Assembly: GCA_018695965.1 (NCBI GenBank) | Contig: JABHQB010000091.1 | Location: 1-31,785 of the forward strand | Direction: 5' to 3' | Length of the DNA: 31,785 nucleotides | DNA from: Flavobacteriales bacterium | GTDB lineage: Bacteria > Bacteroidota > Bacteroidia > Flavobacteriales > BACL11 | Shown: one piece after another, positions 16,635-25,782 of the stretch | Layout: each line of letters begins with the position of its first letter | Position numbering within the stretch: position 1 is the stretch's first letter | The notes under the pieces: model-generated | The model's input: only the letters and a program-made list of their open reading frames with translations | Told to the model about the DNA's origin: nothing | Database searches by the model: none | Position numbers and translations under genes: made by a program

Positions 16635-17629
16635 TGAAAAATATTTTACTTATTTATACGGGGGGAACTATTGGAATGCAAAAAGAAGGAAAAGATTCTC
16701 TAGTTCCTTTTAATTTTGATTCTATATTAAATGCTTTTCCGGAACTAAAAGAATGTGATGCTAATGTAGAACATGTTTCAACTAAAAATGCTATTGACTC
16801 ATCTGATATGAATACAGAAAATTGGGTTGAAATCTCTAAGATAATTGAAAAACAGTATAATCAATATGATAGTTTTGTAATTCTTCATGGAACAGATACT
16901 ATGGCGTATACCGCTTCTGCTCTTTCGTTTATGTTGGAAGGATTAAACAAAGGGGTTATCCTTACAGGAAGTCAAATTCCAATTGGAGCCAGAAGAACAG
17001 ACGCAAAGGAAAATTTAATTACTGCAATAGAAATTGCAGCTTCAGATAAAATATCAGAGGTTTGTATTTATTTTGAGGATAAACTTTTTAGAGGAAATAG
17101 AACGGTGAAAGTAAATTCAGAGAATTTTGAAGCCTTTGAATCTCCTCATTTACCCGCACTTGCTCAGGTTGGTATTAATATAAAATACAATACCTCTTTA
17201 TTAAGAAATAAAGATACGAAACAACTGTCTGTTTCTGAAAATATGAATACTGATATAAGCGTATTGAAATTATTTCCTGGAATCTCAGAAAAAATAGTAA
17301 AATCAATTATAGAGAACTCTGAAACAACAGTGATGGAAAGTTTTGGATCTGGGAATTCAACTTCCAACAAAAAATTTATTTCTATTTTGAAAGAAGCGAT
17401 TGAGAATGGAAAAATAATCGTGAATTGCAGTCAATGCTTGAGAGGGAGTGTACAACAAGGAAAATATGAAAATAGCTCGGAACTAAAGAGAATAGGAGTA
17501 ATAAGTGCAAAGGATATGACTACTGAAACGGCTATTACAAAACTAATGTACTTAAGGGGTAAGGGATTGAAAAATGATGAAATAAAAACTCAATTTAAAC
17601 TTTCTTTGAGAGGAGAAATTACAGTGTAA
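16634..17629 (+). CDS. ansA: Type I (cytoplasmic) L-asparaginase
   Basis: It hydrolyses asparagine to aspartate and ammonia. The 331-residue protein has both threonine motifs, IYTGGTIGM (Thr12) and LHGTDTMAYTASAL (Thr87, Asp88), plus LTGSQIPIGARRTDAKENL and RGNRTVKVNS with the likely catalytic Lys159. It has no signal peptide, which fits the cytoplasmic type I form. It overlaps tatD by one base and is followed by tRNA-Ser. No terminator is seen before the tRNA. Confidence 0.93.
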   Translation: MKNILLIYTGGTIGMQKEGKDSLVPFNFDSILNAFPELKECDANVEHVSTKNAIDSSDMNTENWVEISKIIEKQYNQYDSFVILHGTDTMAYTASALSFMLEGLNKGVILTGSQIPIGARRTDAKENLITAIEIAASDKISEVCIYFEDKLFRGNRTVKVNSENFEAFESPHLPALAQVGINIKYNTSLLRNKDTKQLSVSENMNTDISVLKLFPGISEKIVKSIIENSETTVMESFGSGNSTSNKKFISILKEAIENGKIIVNCSQCLRGSVQQGKYENSSELKRIGVISAKDMTTETAITKLMYLRGKGLKNDEIKTQFKLSLRGEITV

Positions 17630-17634
17630 TTTAT

Positions 17635-17642
17635 TAGATTTG
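17635..17642 (+). promoter_or_regulatory. Promoter -7 element for tRNA-Ser
   Basis: TAGATTTG is an exact TAnnTTTG match ending 10 nt before the first base of the mature tRNA, a good distance for a short 5' leader. No TTTG was found at the expected -33 position. Confidence 0.5.
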
Positions 17643-17652
17643 CCAGAATTTT

Positions 17653-17739
17653 GGTGAGGTGGCCGAGTGGCTTAAGGCGCACGCTTGGAAAGCGTGTAAA
17701 CGGGAAACTGTTTCGGGGGTTCGAATCCCTTCCTCACCG
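17653..17739 (+). tRNA. tRNA-Ser (anticodon GGA)
   Basis: The acceptor arms GGTGAGG and CCTCACC pair fully, with G73 as discriminator. The anticodon stem CACGC/GCGTG encloses the loop TTGGAAA, giving anticodon GGA at 17687-17689 (reads UCC/UCU). A long variable arm and the T-loop TTCGAAT are present, as expected for class II tRNA-Ser. The 3' CCA is not encoded. Confidence 0.96.
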
Positions 17740-17742
17740 CAA

Positions 17743-17756
17743 ACAGTCAGGACTGT
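17743..17756 (+). other. Hairpin just after tRNA-Ser
   Basis: ACAGT, CAGG loop (with one extra closing pair possible) and ACTGT form a short stem beginning 4 nt after the tRNA. Only a mixed ATTCT follows, so it could be a processing signal or a weak terminator. Confidence 0.35.
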
Positions 17757-17798
17757 ATTCTAGTGATATGAAATTCTCTTTCTGAAATAATTACATTT

Positions 17799-17815
17799 AA
17801 CTAACTCCCTTAGTT
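17799..17815. other. Inverted repeat overlapping the stop codon of the secreted SHOCT-like gene
   Basis: AACTAA, CTCCC loop and TTAGTT form a perfect 6-bp stem that includes the TAA stop (17810-17812, minus strand). No U-tract follows on either strand. The core CTAACTCCCTTAG is almost the same as the hairpin downstream of dus (28778-28792). Confidence 0.4.
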
Positions 17816-18514
17816 ATTATTTATAATTGGAGTAAGTTTATTTCTTATTTGATTATATTCTTCTTCACTTAACATATCTATCTCAAATAAGTCTTTGCTC
17901 TCCTTTAATTTTCTAATCGCCTCTGGTCTTGTTAACGAAGGATTCGGATTAATAACCTCTCCAATATTAAACGCTTCTTCTAAATCTATAATAGTTATTC
18001 TAGGATAACCTAATATCGAAGAAACTATTCCGTCTTTTACTGGTTTTACAAATAAAACAATATATAAGGGAGTTTCTTTTTTGTTTTTTAAAGGATTATA
18101 TCCAGTATACTTTTTGTGTTTAACATAAATAGAATGAACAACTACCTTATTACCTGATTGACTATATGGAAGATGTTTGTATTTCTCTATATCTCTATTT
18201 TGAATATCTCCATTGTATATAGATTGAAAAACATCGCCAGCTTCATATGTTCTATCAAACATTTTCCAGTTTGGACCTTCCATAAATGCATTCCCAATCT
18301 CTAAGGTGTCTCCAATTTTTATTTGAACATCGTCTTTTGTAAGATAAGAATCAAATTTCGTGTTGTTTTTGTATTGTTGTGCAAATTCTATATCATTAGC
18401 TTGATCATATGTTATACTTCCAGCAGAAGTACTAGAAGAAAATATTGCTGGTATTTTTATCTGTGATTTAGTGAATAATGGAGCACATAGTAATAGTATT
18501 AGTAACTTTTTCAT
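17810..18514 (-). CDS. Secreted protein of unknown function with a SHOCT-like C-terminus
   Basis: I do not recognise the family. The 234-residue protein starts MKKLLILLLCAPLFTKSQ, a likely signal peptide cleaved near residue 18. The body is rich in Asp, Lys and Asn, with segments such as DVQIKIGDTLEIGNAFMEGP. The last 35-40 residues (IRKLKESKDLFEIDMLSEEE followed by YNQIRNKL) resemble a SHOCT domain: a short helix, an acidic turn before EEE and a second helix. SHOCT domains are short oligomerisation or regulatory tails. It sits 5 nt after bcp, last in the hmgA-hpd-bcp run, so it is probably co-transcribed with tyrosine catabolism, though the function need not be related. Confidence 0.7.
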   Translation of the reverse strand: MKKLLILLLCAPLFTKSQIKIPAIFSSSTSAGSITYDQANDIEFAQQYKNNTKFDSYLTKDDVQIKIGDTLEIGNAFMEGPNWKMFDRTYEAGDVFQSIYNGDIQNRDIEKYKHLPYSQSGNKVVVHSIYVKHKKYTGYNPLKNKKETPLYIVLFVKPVKDGIVSSILGYPRITIIDLEEAFNIGEVINPNPSLTRPEAIRKLKESKDLFEIDMLSEEEYNQIRNKLTPIINNN

Positions 18515-18519
18515 AGTAT

Positions 18520-18971
18520 TTATTTTAATATTTGATTTGTATGTTCTTTTGTGTTTACTTTTGAAATAATATCTTCTATTATTCCATTTTCATCAATCAC
18601 AAAAGTAGTTCTATGTATTCCATCATATTCTCTTCCCATAAATTTTTTGGGACCCCATACTCCATAATCGTTTATTACTACTTTGCTTTCATCCGAAATA
18701 AGTGGAAAAGGCAAATCATGTTTTTTAATAAATTTTACATGTCTTTCTGGGCTATCAGCAGAGCATCCCAATACCACATATCCTTTATCTAAAAGTGCTT
18801 GATAATTATCTCTCAAATTGCAAGACTGAACCGTACATCCAGGAGTCATATCTTTTGGATAAAAGTATAATACTACTTTCTTTCCTTTAAATTGTTCTAA
18901 TGTAATTGAATCTCCATTCTGATCTACAGAATTTATTGATGGAGCTTTGTCTCTAATTTTTAAATGTGTAA

Positions 18972-18975
<4 letters not shown>
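18520..18975 (-). CDS. bcp: Thioredoxin-dependent thiol peroxidase (BCP/PrxQ type)
   Basis: The 151-residue peroxiredoxin reduces hydrogen and organic peroxides. The motif YFYPKDMTPGCTVQSC (37-52) holds the peroxidatic Cys47 and the probable resolving Cys52, five residues later as in PrxQ/BCP proteins. Other conserved parts are VLGCSADSPERHVKFI, FPLISDES and GIHRTTFVIDENG. Its ATG overlaps the hpd stop by 4 nt (ATGA), so it is translationally coupled to an oxygenase gene. Confidence 0.94.
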
Positions 18976-20129
<1,154 letters not shown>

Positions 20130-20139
20130 CTTTTAATAT

Positions 20140-21300
20140 TTATTTTTCAAGCCATGATTGATGGTACTTCCCATCCGATAAATCAATTGCTGCTTTAGTT
20201 AATTTTAATGGTGCAAAAGTATCTACCATTACTGCCAATTCATCCGTCTTTGTTTCTCCTATACTTCTTTCCATTGCTCCTGGATGTGGTCCGTGAGGAA
20301 TTCCCGCAGGATGTAAAGAGATAAATCCTTCTTCTACATGGTTTCTACTCATAAAATCTCCATCTACATAATAAAGAACTTCATCTGAATCAATATTAGA
20401 ATGATTGTATGGAGCGGGAATTGACTCAGGATGATAATCATACATTCTTGGGCAAAAAGAACAAATTACAAATCTATCTGTTTCAAAAGTTTGATGCACA
20501 GGAGGTGGTTGATGAACTCTTCCAGTGATAGGTTCAAAATCATGAATAGAAAATGCGTAAGGGAAGTTGTATCCATCCCAACCTACCACATCAAAAGGAT
20601 GGGATGCGTAAGTATATTCATGAATCATTTGTTCCTTTTTTATTTTAATAATAAAATCTCCTTGCTCGTCATGTGTTTCTAATTCTTCTGGAATTCTTAA
20701 ATCTCTTTCACAATATGGAGAGTGTTCTAACAATTGTCCAAAATAATTTCTGTATCTTTTTGGTGTGTAAACTGGGGTATATGATTCTACAATAAATAAT
20801 CTGTTTTCTGAACTATTAAATTTCATGGTATAAATCATTCCTCTTGGAATCACCAAATAATCACCTTCCTTAAAATCTATATTCCCTACAAATGACCTTA
20901 AAGTTCCTGTCCCTTTATGAACAAATATAACTTCATCTCCATCGGTATTTTTATAAAAATAATCTTCTTCCAAATTAGTTGGAGCCGAAAGTAGAATATT
21001 CACGTCATTATTCAATAGTATGGAGATTCTACTTTCTAAATGATCTGCAACTTTTGGAGCTTCAAATCCTTTTAGTAAATATGATTTTAGATTTTTATTC
21101 ACTGCAATTTCTGGAGAAACCGAATAGCCCTTTTTAATTTCTTTTACCTGTGTAGGTCGGTGCAAATGATATAATAATGATGACATTCCATCAAAACCAA
21201 TTGTACCGAAAAGTTCTTCATAATGAATATTACCATCCTTTTTTCTAAAGCTGGTATGCCTTTTGTGTGGTATTTTACCTAATTTATGATATCTTGGCAT
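20140..21300 (-). CDS. hmgA: Homogentisate 1,2-dioxygenase
   Basis: It opens the homogentisate ring to maleylacetoacetate. From ATG 21300 the protein is 386 residues and starts MPRYHKLGKIPHKRHTSF. The cupin-type iron site fits His300 and Glu307 in NHSNIDSDEVLYYVDGDFMS and His336 in AGIPHGPHPGAMERS. It also has ELFGTIGFDGMSSLLYHLHR and DVVGWDGYNFPYAFSIHDFE. A TTG at 21321 would extend it into the promoter's -7 element, so it is rejected. It is first in the hmgA-hpd-bcp run and divergent from the FAH-family gene. Confidence 0.94.
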   Translation of the reverse strand: MPRYHKLGKIPHKRHTSFRKKDGNIHYEELFGTIGFDGMSSLLYHLHRPTQVKEIKKGYSVSPEIAVNKNLKSYLLKGFEAPKVADHLESRISILLNNDVNILLSAPTNLEEDYFYKNTDGDEVIFVHKGTGTLRSFVGNIDFKEGDYLVIPRGMIYTMKFNSSENRLFIVESYTPVYTPKRYRNYFGQLLEHSPYCERDLRIPEELETHDEQGDFIIKIKKEQMIHEYTYASHPFDVVGWDGYNFPYAFSIHDFEPITGRVHQPPPVHQTFETDRFVICSFCPRMYDYHPESIPAPYNHSNIDSDEVLYYVDGDFMSRNHVEEGFISLHPAGIPHGPHPGAMERSIGETKTDELAVMVDTFAPLKLTKAAIDLSDGKYHQSWLEK

Positions 21301-21318
21301 TTTGCAATTTGTTTTGTG

Positions 21319-21326
21319 CAAATATA
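21319..21326 (-). promoter_or_regulatory. Promoter -7 element for hmgA-hpd-bcp
   Basis: The minus strand reads TATATTTG, an exact match, 18 nt before the hmgA ATG. Together with the plus-strand element at 21371-21378 it makes an 85-bp divergent control region between the two halves of the tyrosine cluster. Confidence 0.6.
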
Positions 21327-21370
21327 AGATATAAAAGAGAATTTATATTATACACTAAAATATTAATTGA

Positions 21371-21378
21371 TATTTTTG
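21371..21378 (+). promoter_or_regulatory. Promoter -7 element for the FAH-family operon
   Basis: TATTTTTG is an exact TAnnTTTG match ending 7 nt before the ATG at 21386, predicting a transcript with almost no leader. Confidence 0.55.
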
Positions 21379-21385
21379 CAAACTA

Positions 21386-22363
21386 ATGAAACTAATCACC
21401 TACAAAATACAGAATTCTGAGAGTCATCAGATTGGAGTTGTAGAAGATAATCTTATTTATAATCTAAATAATTACTTTGGAGATATTTCATTAGTATATA
21501 TGTTTCAAGTTGAAAACTATCAAGATCAGATTGCGTTACATATTTGCAATGATGATTGTGTAAAGCATGATTTTAAAGATATTAATCTTCTGCCTCCTAT
21601 ACCTAATCCTACTTCTTTCCGAGACGCATATGCTTTTCGTCAGCATGTAGAAACATCTAGAAAAAACAGAGGACTTAATATGATCTCAGAGTTTGATCAA
21701 TTCCCTGTGTTTTATTTTTCTAATCATAATACAATGTTTGCAGATGGAGAAGAAATAAAACTTATGCCAGATCATTTTGAACAATTAGATTTCGAATTAG
21801 AATTCGCTATTGTTATTGGGAAAGGAGGGCGGAATATTTTATCAAAAGATGCTGATCAACACATTGCAGGATTTTGTATCTTAAATGATTTAAGCTGTAG
21901 AAGATTACAAATGGAAGAAATGAGGCTCAGTTTAGGCCCTGCAAAAGGGAAAGATTTTGCAAATGTATTAGGGCCTTACTTAGTAACTCCTGATGAATTA
22001 TTCTCTAAGATTATAGATACACCTTGTGGAAATAAATACGATTTAAACATGAAGTGCTTTGTAAATGGAGAGTTAGTATCTGAAGGAAATGCAAAAGACA
22101 TGAATTGGACCTTTGCTGAAATAATTGAAAGAGCATCTTATGGAGTAGAACTTTTCCCTGGAGATGTAATTGGATCGGGAACAGTAGGAACAGGATGTTT
22201 ATTAGAAATAAATGGAAGCGGAAAAAGAGAAAATTTGGATTATAGAGAGAGGTGGATAGAAGAAGGAGATCAAATTGAAATGCAAATTGAAGGACTGGGT
22301 AAAATCAGTAATAAAATAGTAAAATCAGAAAGTAATCATTCCATACTAAAACTTAAAAAATGA
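21386..22363 (+). CDS. Fumarylacetoacetate hydrolase-family protein, likely fumarylacetoacetase
   Basis: The 325-residue protein has the FAH C-terminal fold. The metal-site segment QLDFELEFAIVIGKGG carries Glu137 and Glu139. It also has ILNDLSCRRLQ with Asp168, PAKGKDFANVLGPYLVTPDE and PGDVIGSGTVGTGCLLEING. Divergence from hmgA-hpd makes cleavage of fumarylacetoacetate to fumarate and acetoacetate the likely role. The FAH superfamily also includes maleylpyruvate and maleylacetoacetate-type hydrolases, so the true substrate isomer is open. It overlaps the next gene by 4 nt (ATGA). Confidence 0.87.
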   Translation: MKLITYKIQNSESHQIGVVEDNLIYNLNNYFGDISLVYMFQVENYQDQIALHICNDDCVKHDFKDINLLPPIPNPTSFRDAYAFRQHVETSRKNRGLNMISEFDQFPVFYFSNHNTMFADGEEIKLMPDHFEQLDFELEFAIVIGKGGRNILSKDADQHIAGFCILNDLSCRRLQMEEMRLSLGPAKGKDFANVLGPYLVTPDELFSKIIDTPCGNKYDLNMKCFVNGELVSEGNAKDMNWTFAEIIERASYGVELFPGDVIGSGTVGTGCLLEINGSGKRENLDYRERWIEEGDQIEMQIEGLGKISNKIVKSESNHSILKLKK

Positions 22364-23193
22364 TTAAAACAATAGATGTAAAATCGGGAGAAACTGATGG
22401 ATTATACCAATATTTATCAGCAGCTGTTACACCAAGACCTATTGCTTTTGTAAGTACAATTGATGCAAATGGAAATAAGAATTTAAGTCCATTCTCTTTC
22501 TTTAATGTATTTTCAATAAATCCACCTATTTTGATTTTTTCTCCTGTAAGAAGAGTAAGAAACAACACTTCAAAACATACTTTAGACAATGTTCATCAAA
22601 TAAAAGAATGTGTTATCTCCTTAGTAACAGAAGAAATTGGACAACAAGTGTCTCTATCCTCTTGTGATTTTGATACCGAAACAAACGAATTTGAAAAAGC
22701 AGGTTTTACTGAGGTGAAATCAGATCTAATTACACCATCAAGAATTAAAGAATCTCCAATTAATTTTGAATGTAAGGTAACTGATATTATTACTTTAGGA
22801 GACGAAGGAGGGGCGGGGAGCTTAGTGCTTTGTGAAGTTCTGAAAATGCATATTGAAGAAGATATCTTAGATGATAATAATGCAATTGATCCTTTAAAAC
22901 TAAATATAGTAAGTAGATTGGGATCAGATTGGTACGGTAAAACCACTAAAGAATCACTTTATAAAATTACAAAACCTATTTCTAGGTTGGGAATGGGAAT
23001 AGATAAACTTCCTGAAGAAATTAGAAATTCTGAAATCTTAACTGGAAATGAACTAGCTATTTTAGCCTCTGCAGAAAGTATTCCTGCAAAAACTGTATCT
23101 GAAAATAGTTTTACTGTATCTGAAAAGCATGAAAAAGCAAAACAACTTCTTTTGGAAGGAAATTCAGAGGAAGCTTGGCAAATTCTACTTTAA
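22360..23193 (+). CDS. Flavin reductase-like FMN-binding protein (split barrel)
   Basis: The 277-residue protein has a flavin reductase-like domain in its first 200 residues: AVTPRPIAFVSTIDANGNKN (22-41), FSFFNVFSINPPILIFSPV (46-64), and ISLVTEEIGQQVSLSS. In this family the flavin-binding TPRPIA and FSFFN segments are typical. The C-terminal part (about 200-277) is helical. Its role in the tyrosine cluster is not established. It may supply reduced flavin, act on a pathway intermediate, or be a scavenger. It is coupled to the FAH gene by a 4-nt overlap and followed 1 nt later by the sulfotransferase. Confidence 0.85.
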   Translation: MIKTIDVKSGETDGLYQYLSAAVTPRPIAFVSTIDANGNKNLSPFSFFNVFSINPPILIFSPVRRVRNNTSKHTLDNVHQIKECVISLVTEEIGQQVSLSSCDFDTETNEFEKAGFTEVKSDLITPSRIKESPINFECKVTDIITLGDEGGAGSLVLCEVLKMHIEEDILDDNNAIDPLKLNIVSRLGSDWYGKTTKESLYKITKPISRLGMGIDKLPEEIRNSEILTGNELAILASAESIPAKTVSENSFTVSEKHEKAKQLLLEGNSEEAWQILL

Positions 23194-23194
23194 A

Positions 23195-24034
23195 ATGATT
23201 AAAGAATTTGTAAAAAATATTCTTTTTAATCTTAAAAAAAATAAATCTACTTTTTCCCCAGTTTTTATTATAGGTTGTGGCAGATCAGGGACAACAATTT
23301 TAGGAAATACTTTATCTAATCACCCTAAAATTAAATATTTAAATGAAAGACGAGATTTGTGGAACAAAGCTTATCCGGAATTTAATATTTGGAATAAAAA
23401 TACTCAAAATCCAAAACTTTATGCAGATAAAAAAGATGTAATCTCAAAAAAAAATAATTTATTACATCACCTCTTCTTTAGAGAACAAGTTTTAGGAAAC
23501 TCAATAATACTTTTAGAAAAACTTCCAATCAATAATTTTAGATTAGAATTTCTGAACGCATCATTTCCAGATGCGAAATATATTTATTTAACTAGGAATG
23601 GATTAGAAGTAAGTAAATCAATTGAAAAAAGAATACAAAAACGAAATTGGTTTGGAGGAGAGAAATATGAGCTTTTAAAGAAATATTCTTCAGATAATAA
23701 CATTCTTTTTAAAACAAAAATTAACAGTGATAAGGAAAAGGGAATGTGGGAATGGAAACTTTCCATAGAAGAAAGTAATCGATTCTTTAGAAAAGAAAAT
23801 AAAGGTAATTTTATACACCTTTCTTACCAAGATTTTATTGATTCACCATCTAAAAAAATTAAAGATATTCTTGATTTTTTAAAATTAGATTATACAGAAA
23901 ATTGGATAAATAAAATATCGGAAAATATTAAAAGAAAGAACCCAGAAACAAAAAAAACAGAAGATAAAAGTTTATATTTAATTGGAGGAGATATTTTAAA
24001 TAAAACAATAGATAATAGTTATACTCCATATTAG
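23195..24034 (+). CDS. Sulfotransferase-family protein
   Basis: From ATG 23195 the protein has 279 residues. The 5'-phosphosulfate-binding loop of PAPS-dependent sulfotransferases is clear at 25-40 (FIIGCGRSGTTILGNT). A 3'-phosphate-binding-like segment YLTRNGLEVSKSIEKR follows near residues 132-147, with the expected Arg and Ser. Later parts include GMWEWKLSIEESNRFF and FIHLSYQDFIDSP. The protein is very rich in Lys, Asn and Ile and its DNA looks more AT-rich than its neighbours, which may reflect transfer. An ATG at 23129 inside the flavin-reductase gene would add 22 residues unlike the family and is rejected. The acceptor is unknown; a surface glycan is plausible. Confidence 0.82.
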   Translation: MIKEFVKNILFNLKKNKSTFSPVFIIGCGRSGTTILGNTLSNHPKIKYLNERRDLWNKAYPEFNIWNKNTQNPKLYADKKDVISKKNNLLHHLFFREQVLGNSIILLEKLPINNFRLEFLNASFPDAKYIYLTRNGLEVSKSIEKRIQKRNWFGGEKYELLKKYSSDNNILFKTKINSDKEKGMWEWKLSIEESNRFFRKENKGNFIHLSYQDFIDSPSKKIKDILDFLKLDYTENWINKISENIKRKNPETKKTEDKSLYLIGGDILNKTIDNSYTPY

Positions 24035-24042
24035 TATATTAG
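24035..24042 (+). promoter_or_regulatory. Possible -7 element for sod
   Basis: TATATTAG differs from TAnnTTTG at one position and lies 23 nt before the sod ATG, directly after the sulfotransferase stop. Tentative. Confidence 0.3.
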
Positions 24043-24065
24043 CAACCTAATCAAAAACAAAAATT

Positions 24066-24668
24066 ATGTCATTCGAATTACCAAAATTACCTTACGCCTA
24101 TGATGCATTAGAGCCACATATTGACGCTAGAACCATGGAAATTCATCATAGCAAACATCATAACGGATATACCGATAATCTAAATAATGCAATTGCAGGA
24201 ACAGATTTAGAAGGAAAGTCTATTGAAGAAATCTGCGCTAATCCAGGATTGAGTGGTGGAGCAAGAAATAATGGTGGGGGATATTTTAACCATTGTTTAT
24301 TCTGGAGTATCATGAGTCCAAATGGTGGTGGAGAGCCATCTGGATCAATTGCAGAAGCAATTAATGATTCTTTTGGTTCATTTGAGGAATTTAAAACTAT
24401 TTTTTCATCAGCAGCCGGAACAAGATTTGGATCTGGATGGGCTTGGCTTGGAGTAAATAATGGGAAACTAAAAGTATCCTCAACTGCAAATCAGGATAAC
24501 CCTTTAATGGACGACCAATGTGGATGTACTCCAATACTCTGTTTAGATGTTTGGGAACATGCTTACTACTTAAATTATCAGAACAGAAGACCAGATTATA
24601 TAAATGCATTTTTTAATGTTATAAACTGGGAAGAAGTAAACAAGAGATTTCAATCTGCAATAAGCTAA
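24066..24668 (+). CDS. sodA: Superoxide dismutase, Mn-type signature
   Basis: It dismutates superoxide to oxygen and peroxide. The 200-residue protein has the four metal ligands His27 (MEIHHSKHH), His76 (GGYFNHCLFW), Asp161 and His165 (LDVWEHAYYLNYQNRRPDY). Gly72, four residues before His76, together with Gln143 in TANQDNPLM, is the pattern of Mn enzymes; Fe enzymes carry the active-site Gln in the N-terminal half. Metal choice can still be cambialistic. It has no signal peptide, so it is cytoplasmic. It is monocistronic by position. Confidence 0.94.
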   Translation: MSFELPKLPYAYDALEPHIDARTMEIHHSKHHNGYTDNLNNAIAGTDLEGKSIEEICANPGLSGGARNNGGGYFNHCLFWSIMSPNGGGEPSGSIAEAINDSFGSFEEFKTIFSSAAGTRFGSGWAWLGVNNGKLKVSSTANQDNPLMDDQCGCTPILCLDVWEHAYYLNYQNRRPDYINAFFNVINWEEVNKRFQSAIS

Positions 24669-24687
24669 AACTAAAATATATTTTTTA

Positions 24688-24695
24688 TACATTTG
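24688..24695 (+). promoter_or_regulatory. Promoter -7 element for the exbB-exbD operon
   Basis: TACATTTG is an exact TAnnTTTG match, 29 nt before the exbB ATG. No clear -33 TTTG is seen. Confidence 0.6.
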
Positions 24696-24724
24696 CGAGA
24701 CTAAATTTTAAAAATTAAACTAAA

Positions 24725-25432
24725 ATGAAAAAAGGATTTATACTTATCACTATTGTACTTACAGGATCTTTTTCTGCATATGCACAAACTAGCTCTGAGG
24801 CAGGAGATAATTTTCATCAAATAATTAAACAAAAATTTATGGAGGGTGGTCCTGAATTTATGGGAATTGTTCTTCTTTGTTTGATTCTTGGGTTAGCTCT
24901 TGCTATTGAAAGAATTATATATTTAAATATGGCTACTACTAACTCTAAAAAATTACTAAATAAAGTAAATGATGCTTTAAAAAGTGGTGGAGTTAATGCT
25001 GCTAAAGAAGTTTGCAGAAATACAAGAGGACCTGTTGCTTCTATATTTTATCAAGGATTAGACAGATCTGATGAAGGATTAGAACAAGTTGAAAAATCAA
25101 TTGTTGCATATGGTGGAGTTCAAATGGGGCTTTTAGAAAAAGGTCTGTCTTGGATTTCTTTATTTATTGCCTTAGCTCCAATGCTAGGTTTTATGGGGAC
25201 AGTGATTGGTATGATTGGAGCATTTGATGCTATCGAAGCTGCTGGTGATATTTCTCCTTCACTTGTTGCAGGAGGAATTAAAGTTGCTCTTTTAACAACA
25301 GTATTCGGTCTTATTGTCGCTATGATTCTTCAAGTCTTCTATAACTACTTAATCTCTAAGGTAGATTCAATTGTAAATGATATGGAAGACGCTTCTATTA
25401 AATTAGTTGATATCCTTGTAAATAATAAATAA
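24725..25432 (+). CDS. exbB: MotA/TolQ/ExbB proton-channel family protein
   Basis: This is the inner-membrane channel subunit that, with ExbD, uses proton flow to energise TonB- or Tol-type transducers. The 235-residue protein has an N-terminal signal-like segment (1-20, ending AYAQ) and TM1 at about 46-66. A cytoplasmic loop of about 75 residues follows, then TM2 at about 142-166 (APMLGFMGTVIGMIGAF) and TM3 at about 184-210 (GGIKVALLTTVFGLIVAMIL). The Gly-Thr-Val motif and TTVFG are the channel-lining signatures. It heads a four-gene set with a 3-TM protein and two ExbDs. Confidence 0.93.
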   Translation: MKKGFILITIVLTGSFSAYAQTSSEAGDNFHQIIKQKFMEGGPEFMGIVLLCLILGLALAIERIIYLNMATTNSKKLLNKVNDALKSGGVNAAKEVCRNTRGPVASIFYQGLDRSDEGLEQVEKSIVAYGGVQMGLLEKGLSWISLFIALAPMLGFMGTVIGMIGAFDAIEAAGDISPSLVAGGIKVALLTTVFGLIVAMILQVFYNYLISKVDSIVNDMEDASIKLVDILVNNK

Positions 25433-25434
25433 TT

Positions 25435-25779
25435 ATGGGAGAATTTATTGAAAATAATTTAGATGTTTTTTATTGGCTAACAATAGTTATGCTATCTATT
25501 GCAGCTATTGTAATTATTGTTTTTTCTGTAATACAAATGGTAAACAATAAAAAAGCAGCTACCAAGACACTTCTTACTGTAGGAGGATTATTGTTAGTAT
25601 TAGGACTTTCATATTATGTATTGTCTTCTGATGAAGTATTATCATCATATCAGAAATATGGTATTGATAATATTACCTCAAAAATAGTTGGAATGGGAAT
25701 CTGGTCTTTTTATATTCTTTCAAGTATAGCGGTTGGATCAATTATTATCTCTGAAATTTCTAATAAATTTAGTAGGTAA
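25435..25779 (+). CDS. Small three-helix membrane protein of unknown function in the Exb operon
   Basis: I do not recognise a named family. The 114-residue protein has three predicted membrane helices at about 12-35, 44-63 and 84-106. A short extracytoplasmic or cytoplasmic loop (SSDEVLSSYQKYGIDNITSK) lies between the second and third. It begins 2 nt after exbB and ends 3 nt before the first exbD, so it is tightly co-transcribed and is probably an accessory part of the ExbB/ExbD complex. No catalytic motif is visible. Confidence 0.8.
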   Translation: MGEFIENNLDVFYWLTIVMLSIAAIVIIVFSVIQMVNNKKAATKTLLTVGGLLLVLGLSYYVLSSDEVLSSYQKYGIDNITSKIVGMGIWSFYILSSIAVGSIIISEISNKFSR

Positions 25780-25782
25780 AAT

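Noticed and set aside
17653..17739. tRNA-Ser as an attachment site of an integrated element.
   Set aside because: No integrase gene and no repeat of the tRNA 3' end were found by reading the following 7 kb; the best partial match was about 7 bp.
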